Below are positions 21,418-30,235 of a stretch of DNA of 64,000 bases, one piece after another. Within the stretch, counting starts at the first letter, position 1; each line of letters begins with the position of its first letter. Origin of the DNA: Hanleya hanleyi (Eukaryota > Mollusca > Polyplacophora > Lepidopleurida > Hanleyidae); NCBI GenBank assembly GCA_036873755.1, contig JAVTVY010037020.1, forward strand, positions 110,581 to 174,580. Direction: 5' to 3'. The position numbers were made by a program, and so were the translations under genes. A model generated the notes under the pieces. It saw nothing but the letters and a program-made list of their open reading frames with translations. It made no database searches and had not been told where the DNA came from.

Positions 21418-22800
21418 ATGAGTACATTGATAGAGGACCCCGAGATTCCATTGGTCGGGATGAACGGGGGCTATCCATTATACGCCAGTACCAGCGATGT
21501 CAGCGATAAAATCAAACATGCCAGCCTGAAAAATGTCGGGGTACGCCTGGCAAAACGGAAGAAACTTTTCCGCGTGCGGCGGAGGTTGGCTGATTTGGCA
21601 TTGAGTTTGGCATTGTTTGGTATTTTTCTAACCGTTATAGAGACGGAAATGCGATTTGGGCACGTGTTCCTTCGGGAAAGCGCAACTTCTCTTGCACTTC
21701 GTGGAGTTGTCTCGCTGTCCACGTTCGCCCTCCTAACAGCTCTAGGATTTTACCATAAATTCGACATCCATATCTACACCATGGACAACAGCATCGAAGT
21801 ATGGCAGTTGGCATTGACCAGACGAAGGGTTCTGAAAATTATACTGGAGTTTGTGGTCTGTATCGTGCATCCTTTCCCTCAGATCATGAAGTTCAACTGG
21901 GCCACCACATCGGACGACTGGTTCACGCATCACCAAAGTAACAGGGTTCCGCTGGACATCGTACTGACCTTACCTATGGTCATCAGGCTCTATCTCATCT
22001 GGCGAGTTGTCATGTTACATAGCAAGCTATTCACAGACGCTTCCTCTCAGAGTCTGGGCGCCCTCAACCAGATTCCGTTCAACTTTAGCTTTGTCTTCAA
22101 GTCTATCATGGCCATGCACGCCGACTATGTACTGACGGCCATTATGGTCACTTTGTTTGTCGCGGCCAGCTGGCTGTTTAGGGCCTGTGAGATTTACGTG
22201 GATTCAACTCAAGAACATGGTAATTACCTCAATGCGATGTGGTTGGTGGCTATAACTTTTCTCTCGGTGGGTTACGGTGATATATTCCCCCATTCTTATT
22301 GCGGAAGGACAATCTGTGTGATCACTGGTATGATGGGGGCCGCGTGCACGGCGCTGGTTGTCGCCGTGTTTGCCAGGAAGCTAGACCTATCACGATCGGA
22401 AAAGTACGTACATGACTTTGTGATTGATGTAGACTTGGAGAAGCGAAGGAAACATGCCGCGGCGAATATCCTTAAGGCCGGCTGGCTCATCTACAAGTTT
22501 AAGCGGATCGGGGGTAGCCATGTGTGGCAGGTGCGAAAATACCAGAGAAAACTATTGCGGTCGATACACGTAATACGGGAGATCAAGGCCGCGCAAAGAC
22601 GGCTTATAGACGGCGCTGTGACAGTAATTGAAATGAACAAAGGCCAAAGCCGTTTGGCAAAAGACGTGATGATCATTAAGGAGAAACAATCCACTATAGA
22701 CAGCAAAGTGAGCGCTCTTGAGAAAAGTATCATATCTATCGACCAACGTCTAGAGTACATCTGTGATACCCTTGGGAAGCTGAAAGGCGAACTCAGGTAG
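21418..22800 (+). CDS. KCNN: Small-conductance Ca2+-activated K+ channel (SK)
   Basis: Pore-forming subunit of a tetrameric plasma-membrane K+ channel opened by Ca2+/calmodulin, setting after-hyperpolarisation in excitable cells. The 460-residue frame is intact. Membrane segments are S1 57-76, S2 93-112, S3 138-154, S4 178-200 and S5 233-256. The pore helix and selectivity filter SVGYGD are at 283-288 and S6 at 296-318. The S4-S5 linker carries the SK signature MLHSKLFTDASSQSLGALN at 199-217. Residues 322-405 match the constitutive calmodulin-binding domain (EKYVHDF, RKHAAANIL, WLIYK, QRKLL), and a coiled coil follows at about 415-458. The N-terminus is short for the family. The start is fixed by an in-frame TAA four codons upstream. 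There is no intron within the coding region, unlike typical KCNN genes, which suggests origin from a reverse-transcribed mRNA. A broken twin lies at 59219-60585. Confidence 0.95.
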   Translation: MSTLIEDPEIPLVGMNGGYPLYASTSDVSDKIKHASLKNVGVRLAKRKKLFRVRRRLADLALSLALFGIFLTVIETEMRFGHVFLRESATSLALRGVVSLSTFALLTALGFYHKFDIHIYTMDNSIEVWQLALTRRRVLKIILEFVVCIVHPFPQIMKFNWATTSDDWFTHHQSNRVPLDIVLTLPMVIRLYLIWRVVMLHSKLFTDASSQSLGALNQIPFNFSFVFKSIMAMHADYVLTAIMVTLFVAASWLFRACEIYVDSTQEHGNYLNAMWLVAITFLSVGYGDIFPHSYCGRTICVITGMMGAACTALVVAVFARKLDLSRSEKYVHDFVIDVDLEKRRKHAAANILKAGWLIYKFKRIGGSHVWQVRKYQRKLLRSIHVIREIKAAQRRLIDGAVTVIEMNKGQSRLAKDVMIIKEKQSTIDSKVSALEKSIISIDQRLEYICDTLGKLKGELR

Positions 22801-24485
22801 ACGGCAATGTTCTAACGCTGTGACTGATGTACGTTAACCCCCTTTCCAATTAGAGGTGAGATTGTGATAGGCCAAGGGCTAGATTCGGACGTTGGCGTTT
22901 GGATAATTCACACTATTAACTGGGCTGTAATGATTAGATTAGCTCGATTCTCGACTGAATTATTGACCACTCTATCGACAGCCAAACCACCAGGGCACAT
23001 GACACGGAAAACTGATCATGCGCAACATTCCACTCCCAATGTAATGAGAGTTGAGACTAATATTGCACTCATTTCGTTTTCCCCGAAGGGCCGTGTTTGG
23101 ATGTGAAGTAGTATTGATCATACGATACAGGGCCATCAGTCTTATGTCTTGAGCAGTGTTCCAAGCCGCTTCCATGTTAACAAATGAGATGTAACGCGCT
23201 AGTGTGGCGGTGATATAGAGATCCTTTACGCCTTGCTAATGTCGTAATCTGGAGTAACGAGAGCCATCGAGACCGGCATCATTCTGGATCCAATATGTGC
23301 AATCTAGTCACCTTGCTGAAAGATAGTTCACCCGAGAGCTTTGGTTTAAGTGTTATCTGACCATTCCACGGCGTAGATATTTTCCTAGATACAAAGTAAA
23401 ACATCTATGCATCATCATCTAGCATATTCGCCTGTACTAACCATGCCAAAGTTTAAGAACCACTTAAAGTTAGAATCATCATTCACGTCACGAGAAACCA
23501 TGGCGACAACTGAACAGATGAGTTAATCACATATCAATCCGCCAGTAGTATTATTGCAGATCTTACCGGTAATGCTCAAAGAAAACAATATATGCACCGT
23601 GTCGCTCGAAAGAAGAATATGTCCACGCATGTATTAATGTGTTGAAGTTAGCTGTAGCATGTTTGCAAACATAAACAAAAGTACAAATGTACGTTTTAAG
23701 GAGGACTCGATTTCGGTCTCATCTAGATTCCCCTGAAATACCAAATATATCATTTTAAATGAGAAAGTTTTTCGATTGGCATAAACCACCTTATTTTGTT
23801 TTATACTTTGTTTTTTTGTTGTTGCTCATACTAATTGCAACTCATTGAGCCTCGAATAACAGCGCCCAGACGAGGAAATGGTATATTCGTGGAAATGGCT
23901 GATTTTCAGATTAAAACACCTCTCTTTTCTCTCCGTAAATATAATGATGATCGGTCATAAACAAAAGCGACTTCGATCCACGTCTATCTACCGGATCAAC
24001 GATTATTTTGTACTGAACTCATTCTGTGTATGGTTTATCTTCATACGTTTTCAGAGAGAAATATGAAGCGTTTTCATCTCAAAATCGATTTTTCACAAAT
24101 ACACTATTGGTGTACTTAGGTAAAATGATATTTTTGGCACTTTAATCGCACATATACTGGGACCGAATTCTCGCTAAAACGTACAACGTCCTCAATGAAA
24201 TACTGCTTGTGCGTAATTGACACTCGCTGAAGTATCAAGCCGATAGGTCACATTGCGGTTATGAATTTATTCGCCGCTTAGGGTGTACTGCATGGAAGTG
24301 ATATATATCGTTATCGGATGAAACGTATTTACGTACAAATTGTTGATATTGTATTGAATTAATATTCAATATTTGTAAATATATAGGAATGCTAAATCCC
24401 AGTAAATATCAATGTATATATCTATTTAAATAAAGTATCTCACAGAAATAAATGAATCGCGGTTGTTTTCAATCGTCATGTATAC
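22801..24485 (+). other. SK 3' flank and 3' UTR
   Basis: No second gene. The 80-codon open frame at 22864-23106 also exists in copy 1B but looks like chance. Possible polyadenylation signals AATAAA lie at 24429-24434 and 24497-24502, the second within the 117-bp repeat next to the inserted retroelement. The region is AT-rich towards the end. Confidence 0.45.
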
Positions 24486-24602
24486 ATGTATATATCAATA
24501 AAGCCAGTGTCACACATAAACGTTCTGTCGCTTCATATCTTGTCTTTTGCTTGAGGTATTTCCCATCTCGATTCTGGAGTGTTAATCTTCGGTATGCAGA
24601 TC
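24486..24602 (+). repeat. 117-bp target site duplication, left
   Basis: Matches 26490-26606 with one mismatch (C against G at GATTCTGGAG) and occurs once in copy 1B at 62264-62380. Flanking sequence on the left continues the 1B sequence without a break. Confidence 0.95.
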
Positions 24603-26267
24603 AACATTGTGGCAGATCTAAATAGGAGGCAAATCATTTCGAACAAACAGTGTGAATATTTAGCACCCAAAAGAGACGCAAGATCGAGACAGTTCTATAT
24701 CTTACCAAAAATTCATAAACCTATAGATAAGTGGATAGATAACCTTACACCCCCTGGGCGCCCTATTGTTTCAGACTGTGGGTCAAATTCTTACCACATT
24801 TCGGAATACATTGACTACTACTTGAAGCCTATCGCTAACCGATATAGTAGTTATTTAAAAAACACTGAAGATTTCCTGTCAAAACTTTCCAGCATCCAAG
24901 CTCCTCCCAACACCTTACTTGTCACTATGGATATTGAATCCATGTACACTAATATTGACATTGATAAAGGTATTCAAGCTGTTAAAGATGCTTTTCAAAG
25001 ATTTCCCGATCCCAATCGCCCAGACGAAGAACTTTTGGAATTATTAGAAATTAGTCTAAAAGGTAATGACTTCGAATTTAATGGAGAGTTCTATCAACAA
25101 ATTAGTGGTTGTGCAATGGGTAAAAAGTTCAGTCCAAATTTTGCCACTATCTATGTAGCTCATTGGGAAGAGCAGGCTTTAAGAAAATTAGATAAACAGC
25201 CTCTCTTATACCTCACGTATTTAGATGACATATTTGTACTTTATAACCATTCCAAGGAAGATTTCGGAGTATTTTTCGAAACTCTAAATAACCATGACCC
25301 AAATATCAAACTCGAAGTAGTTATTCATGACTCTTCTGTGGATTTTTTAGACCTAACAGTTTTTAAGCTACCTGGGTTTCAGAACATTGGATATTTAGAT
25401 TACAAGGTCTTTTTTAAACCAACTGATACCCACGAACTCCTACATGCCAAATCTTTTCATCCGAACCATATATTTAAGGGCATAGTCAAATCTCAAATCA
25501 TTCGATTCCATAGAAATTCGAGCGATATACAGTATTTTCACCACTCATGTGCGATCCTGTTTCGGGCATTGAAACCTAGAGGCTATTCCGCACGGTTTTT
25601 ACGGCATATTAAATCTGAAACACTTCGCCAAATCACAAACTGCCAGATAAATGACGGTCGTGAGTCAGAACCTGTAAGGATAAAACATAAACGCCCTAAT
25701 CATGGCAATGGTAAGACCTCCAAATGTCTAAAACCTCAGTGTAAACTGGACGAAGTACTTGCTACACAATCAACTTTCAAAAGCGAACAGACCAAAAATG
25801 AATACAAGCTTAAGGATCAACTAAGCTGTGACACGGAGAATGTAATTTATTTAATTACGTGCCGAAAATGCCTGAAACAGTATGTGGGCGAAACTAAGAA
25901 CAAACTTCGATATCGTGCCAACAGACATAAATCAGACATCAGTCTAGACAATGAAGGCCCGGTCAATGAGCATTTTAATCTACCGGAACATTCATTTCAG
26001 CACCATTTTCAAATTATGCCAATAGAAAGAATTCCTACATTTCCAACACAGGAAGAAACTGACAATCACCGCGCACTTCGAGAATCCTTTTGGATCAAAA
26101 CACTTCAAACACGGCAACCCTTTGGTATGAACATAGACCCAGGTAAAGTTGCTAACAAAGAGTTTATTCCCTTCGTTCTCCAATATAGCCGTAGGAATGT
26201 TGAAGCGGCCCGTATACTGAAGGAGGAATACGAAACACTCCAAACAAAACTCCGCTTTTCCATTTAA
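24579..26267 (+). CDS. Penelope-like RT with GIY-YIG endonuclease, N-terminally truncated
   Basis: The frame is open for 562 codons but its first eight lie in host target DNA, and no ATG belongs to the element's true start. Seen in order: FYILPKIHKP (39-48) and GRPIVSD (60-66), RT motif A TMDIESMYTNI (116-126), motif B GCAMGKKFSPNFATIY (177-192), and motif C YLDD (214-217) with both aspartates. Then comes the VDFLDL primer-grip region (254-259). The GIY-YIG nuclease has CDTENVIYLITCRKC (417-431), QYVGET (434-439), R444 and the HF/HSF histidines (465, 471), giving the CCHH pattern. E502 and WIKTLQT close the fold. The protein copies its RNA at a nick made by the nuclease. The catalytic residues are all present, but the usual N-terminal domain with its DKG motif is gone. 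I cannot separate Neptune from Penelope/Poseidon with certainty. Confidence 0.9.
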   Translation: MLIFGMQINIVADLNRRQIISNKQCEYLAPKRDARSRQFYILPKIHKPIDKWIDNLTPPGRPIVSDCGSNSYHISEYIDYYLKPIANRYSSYLKNTEDFLSKLSSIQAPPNTLLVTMDIESMYTNIDIDKGIQAVKDAFQRFPDPNRPDEELLELLEISLKGNDFEFNGEFYQQISGCAMGKKFSPNFATIYVAHWEEQALRKLDKQPLLYLTYLDDIFVLYNHSKEDFGVFFETLNNHDPNIKLEVVIHDSSVDFLDLTVFKLPGFQNIGYLDYKVFFKPTDTHELLHAKSFHPNHIFKGIVKSQIIRFHRNSSDIQYFHHSCAILFRALKPRGYSARFLRHIKSETLRQITNCQINDGRESEPVRIKHKRPNHGNGKTSKCLKPQCKLDEVLATQSTFKSEQTKNEYKLKDQLSCDTENVIYLITCRKCLKQYVGETKNKLRYRANRHKSDISLDNEGPVNEHFNLPEHSFQHHFQIMPIERIPTFPTQEETDNHRALRESFWIKTLQTRQPFGMNIDPGKVANKEFIPFVLQYSRRNVEAARILKEEYETLQTKLRFSI

Positions 26268-26489
26268 TCTGAGACCTATCATAGCGTACTCAAAAAATCG
26301 GAGCTTACGCGATTTATTGGTAAGGAGTAAACTTCATCCCACATCGTGATCATTATCACGTGAAATTCTACATGGCATAAGCTAATATATAGCGGCCCTA
26401 TTTGAACTCTATACGAAACTTGTCTCTAGGAACATTTTTAAGATAAGAGATTTATAAATCCCTGTGCCAGTGCCTTCCACTTTTGAAAA
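24603..26489 (+). mobile_element. Penelope-like retroelement inserted in copy 1A
   Basis: 1887-bp insertion bounded by the 117-bp repeats and absent from copy 1B. It contains one long frame (RT plus C-terminal GIY-YIG) and a 222-bp 3' tail holding a small hairpin (CGTGATCATTATCACG at 26345-26360) and ending in AAAAA. The N-terminal part of the element's protein is missing, so it is 5'-truncated as expected for target-primed insertion. Confidence 0.95.
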
Positions 26490-26606
26490 ATGTATATATC
26501 AATAAAGCCAGTGTCACACATAAACGTTCTGTCGCTTCATATCTTGTCTTTTGCTTGAGGTATTTCCCATCTCGATTGTGGAGTGTTAATCTTCGGTATG
26601 CAGATC
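26490..26606 (+). repeat. 117-bp target site duplication, right
   Basis: Second copy of the target sequence. From here the sequence again follows copy 1B (62264 onwards). Confidence 0.95.
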
Positions 26607-27415
26607 TCGTTCTACACCTTGGTGATCTTCAAAGCATTGTGTTCGCACGGCTCCTGGTCTCGAGAAAACTATAGTGTGGCGTCAAGATCTATCAGGCCTC
26701 GCTGTGGTTGTGTCTATACTGGCTACATATGGCGTATATCTCGCCTAGTAGCATTTGCTATATCCTGTTAAATAGGCGGTCGATCTCAACCACCTCACTG
26801 GAGGATAATAATACTCCAGCCATCAATCCGAGTTTCGGACAAGATTCCCCCTTTGGCAGCACAACGCCGGAAGTGGCATCATAAAAAGTACAAGCGATGC
26901 TTGTAGAAAGTTCAGATTACTTTTCAATTCTGCATCATAATTGTGCTGAGCTAGCGATTAGAACAATGATCTTGAGATTATTTATTTCCGCCTTTTATAT
27001 GGTGCCAGCATATGAAAAGCAGTTCGCTCATGTGCAAAACTGATGGTGGTATTCGGTCGGATCCAAACAACGCGTTTTGTGCGAGGGTGTGTCCGTATAC
27101 ATATAACCACGTCGTAATAGTCGACTTCCTCTATTGGGGACAAGGAGATAAGTGGAGTGAGCCTCTGAAACTGAGCATGCGCTGTAGGGTGGGTGGGCCG
27201 ATCCCTCATGTAAGGCTTTGTTGTTCACGCCTTTATATTTACATACAGATATACAATATTGAGGAGCCTCTCGTCTAGACTCAGTGTTGCATCGAGATAT
27301 ACTATTTTTGTTTGTCTCGTAAACCTTACAGGAAAGATGGGTCAACAAGCCTATACCACCAGGCACAATCAAAGTTTTTGAAATACCACACACCGATAGC
27401 AAAATGGTAAGCGTC
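26607..27415 (+). other. Duplicated intergenic DNA with Naiad crumbs
   Basis: About 26715-26768 reads GYIWRISRLVAFAISC in the plus frame, a scrap of the Naiad C-terminal block (compare 2965-3000). About 27345-27405 matches another piece of the same block (TATACCACCAGGCACAATCA against 3070-3110). The same scraps are in copy 1B, so they predate the duplication. No intact gene. Confidence 0.5.
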
Positions 27416-27690
27416 AGATCCGACATTCAATATTCAGCCATCGTCTATAAAACAATATTCTGCGTCAATAATCGAAAGATCTACTTCGTATCACAGCACC
27501 AATTCCAAATATATATTAAATAAAAATAATAAAACTATTTGGTTTCTTACAAGAGAGAAGCGTACAGCATTTTCAATGATGTCAGCAAGACATGATGATG
27601 TTCTCTATAACACCCAAATCACAGACCATTATTGTTTATCCCGTTCTCCAGACTATGTATCTCAGTCACACTTTGATTGTGAATCAAGTA
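27416..27690 (-). repeat. Naiad tail repeat, inverted copy in 1A
   Basis: The reverse complement contains a TTGTGAATC..AGTGTGACTGAGATAC-type block (27655-27690), a degenerate CGCTTCTCTCTTG tract (about 27545-27558), GAATTGGTGCTGTGATACG, ATTATTGACGCAGAATATTG and GGCTGAATATTGAATGTCGG. The matching copy in 1B is at 63190-63475. Confidence 0.65.
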
Positions 27691-28039
27691 CCTTCGCTGT
27701 GCTTCCTAACTTCATCTTCAGACAGCATTTGCCACGCTATTTCTATGGGTCATACCTCTGTAAATATTTCGTGATCCATATTGGATACTCCAGCAGAAAA
27801 CCCCCCGTAGAACCTCTTGCAAATTCAAAGCCTTACACTTTACACTTCCCTTATTAACAACAATACGACGTCTTCCCATATTTGGAGTTCATATCTGCTC
27901 GGTGCCGTTAAACCCTGATCTTGATTGGCTAACATGTATAAAAATGCCTTACTCTTAGAAGAATTTATCCAATTGAGTAATACAGGGAAAATGACAGAAA
28001 GTCAATGCAGTATTTATCCTTGGTACCTGGATATGCGAG

Positions 28040-28390
28040 ATTTCCTACGATTTCGCTTAACTATAGATTGGGGCCGAATGAACATTGTGTAGTGACCAGA
28101 TCTTCACGGTGTTCATAAGAACAGTGATATTCAAATCATGACTGATATACAATGTACCCCAGAAAATTACTTAAAAATTCATTCGAGAGAAAGAATAGTG
28201 GTCAATGATACGGATTGGTCTTTCGGAACATCCCTGAAAACTGTTGAGCTGATATATTATTCTATTTTGCCTGCCTTGATTTTAGTGTTACTGTGTCATA
28301 AACAAGGTATTTTAATTATGGGCGCGGAAAGTCTTGATGGACGACTGATAGCTACTGAATGTCGGATTTGACGTTTATTTTCAAACTATT
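28040..28390 (+). repeat. Naiad tail repeat, direct copy at the 1A edge
   Basis: Contains TTTCGCTTAACTATAGATTG and GGGGCCGAATGAAC, then AATGATACGGATTGGTC, ACTGTTGAGC and GATGGACGACTGATAGC. It faces the opposite way to 27416-27690, so the two form a loose inverted pair. The homology of copies 1A and 1B stops within it at 28220. Confidence 0.6.
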
Positions 28391-29706
28391 TTATGTATGA
28401 AAAAAAACAATCTCCCCAAAAAATGGAATTGAAGACGCTTGATTGTCAAAATATCGTAGACAGAAGTACACGGCCTGACACACATGGGAGTAAGTTATTC
28501 CAAAGGTTAATGATGTCCCGACCAGATCGAAGGTCATTGGGCAAGCTTAATGTGACGTGGCATTTCAAGTTCCAAGTCAACCCGATCATTTACATTGGAT
28601 TCCACAGTTAGGAATTATCCAACAGTCTCCCAACAGACGAGTCAAGCTTTCATGATATTCGATAATGGGGGTGAAGAGCTCAAGGTAATTTCTTTGTTAA
28701 CTTCCAGTTCCTAACAAGCACTTTACAGACGATGGTAAAGATCCACCTGCCATCAGTAGACAGTCATGGTCCGTTATGGCGCTTTCGAATTCAAACTCAC
28801 AAGTCTTCAATTTCTGTTGCGAAGCTGCAGCGCCTAAATTTAGGAAAGTGATAGAGAGTCGTTCAAGTAGAGTTAATTTTATCAAGCTAATTTCTACGTT
28901 TCTATTTCGAAATTCCCTTGATATATCTGACCCCCTTCAATGTTCAACGAACGTATAAATTGACTGGTTCGTTTCTCGTTCGTTGGTGAAATTTACACCT
29001 CGGAATTTGAGCACTGAAGGTGGTCAGATAAATCAAGGCAGATTCGAAATGGGAACGTAGAAATTGGCTTGAATAAATGAAGATACGTTTCAAATCACGC
29101 TGTTCATGTTAAAGAGTCAGAGACCTGCGTACTTTGGCGCACCGACTTTTTGAAATGATCGAAGCATGCGCTGTATGGAAGTTTACCCATATGGGCAAGC
29201 ACATTGCGCTTTTGAAAAGACGAGCCAGCTCACTTTGACTGAAGCGTCCCAGATCTTCAAAAACACATGACGTTTGTCGGTAATAAATTTGGCTCGAAAA
29301 TTGTTTGCCGAAATTCATTGATTTCTGTTTATCTATCTGGATTCATGAACTGAAAATTGGCTTGCTTTCTATTGACAATAAATTAATCTAAACGAATATA
29401 GGCGAATAATGAAAACCGGTTGCGCTTCATATTGTGGCTGAGACGGATCGAACATCTTCTGAACCGGTAGTGGACCTAGGTCTAGGTATAACACGAGTAC
29501 CACAGATACAGGTTTTGGATTTATCGTTCATGGTAACACACCTGCGAGGGCTCTCTTAAATAATTAGATTGAAACTAGTGACCAATCTATTTCGATTGAA
29601 AACCAATCTATTAGATTGACGATCCCAGTTTATTATGATCCGTTAGATTGACTTTCCAGTCTACATTAGATTCAGTCGGTCCTTTTTTTTAATCTAATAT
29701 TTTGAA
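28391..29706. other. No recognised gene; short inverted pair
   Basis: AGTAGAGTTAATTTTATCAAG with GATATATCTGACC (about 28868-28935) is loosely mirrored by GGTCAGATAAATC..GAAATTGGCTTG at 29020-29072, suggesting a degraded small foldback of about 200 bp. I see nothing else. Confidence 0.35.
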
Positions 29707-29822
29707 AATAATTTCAAGCGAACCGAAGAACTGACATTTTAATCTGAGAAGATTGAAATCAGGGACAAGATCTAATCTTCACAGATTAAAATGTCAAAAA
29801 AATTGGTTCGCTTGAAATTATT
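29707..29822. repeat. Hairpin with 48-bp arms
   Basis: AATAATTTCAAGCGAACC...GAAGATT (29707-29754) is followed after 19 bases by its near reverse complement (29774-29822). The stem is almost fully paired, with a few mismatches. It lies directly upstream of the AATCTA satellite and shares short motifs with it. Confidence 0.9.
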
Positions 29823-29832
29823 GTCAAGGTAA

Positions 29833-30235
29833 TAGATTGAAGAAGAAAACAAATGAATATAATGTAAACTGAAAATTAATCAATCTAATAGTTAATCAAC
29901 TGGATTTGTCAATCTAATAGATTGATCGATTTAATAGATTGAAGGAGAACACAAATGAATATAATGTAAACGGAAAACTCAATCTAATAGTTAATAAACT
30001 GGATTTGTCAATCTAATAGAATGGTCGATTTAATAGATTGAAGGAGAACACAAATGAATATAATGTAAACTGAAAACTCAATCTAATAGTTAATAAACTG
30101 GATTTGTCAATCTAATAGATTGGCCGATTTAATAGATTGAAGGAGAACACAAATGAATATAATGTAAACTGAAAAATCAATCTAATAGTTAATAAACTGG
30201 AATTGTCAATCTAATAGATTGATTTTTCAATCGGA
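29833..30235 (+). repeat. Satellite array of four ~100-bp units
   Basis: Units start at 29833, 29935, 30034 and 30133 (spacing 102, 99 and 99 bp) with TAGATTGAAGGAGAACACAA. Each contains GAATATAATGTAAAC and the palindrome CAATCTAATAGATTG. The AATCTA/TAGATT words extend upstream to about 29575, so the array arose in sequence already rich in them. Confidence 0.92.

Larger units (their letters stand above)
19945..28220 (+). repeat. Segmental duplication, copy 1A (SK locus)
   Basis: Collinear and highly similar to 57964-63992 on the same strand. Copy 1A has two extra blocks: 217 bp at 20868-21084 that are deleted from 1B, and the Penelope-like insertion with one 117-bp repeat (24486-26489). Otherwise the differences are point changes and small indels, for example ATTCGCCTGTACTAACC in 1A against a longer form in 1B near 61214. 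The right end of the match is at GATTGGTC (28213-28220). It ends inside a Naiad tail, which may have helped mediate the event. Confidence 0.95.

Noticed and set aside
22864..23106. 80-codon open frame conserved between the two SK copies
   Set aside because: Conservation follows from the recent duplication; no motif, and it lies in the SK 3' flank.
26268..26489. Hammerhead ribozyme in the Penelope-like 3' region
   Set aside because: No CTGATGA...GAAA core is present; only a small 6-bp-stem hairpin at 26345-26360.
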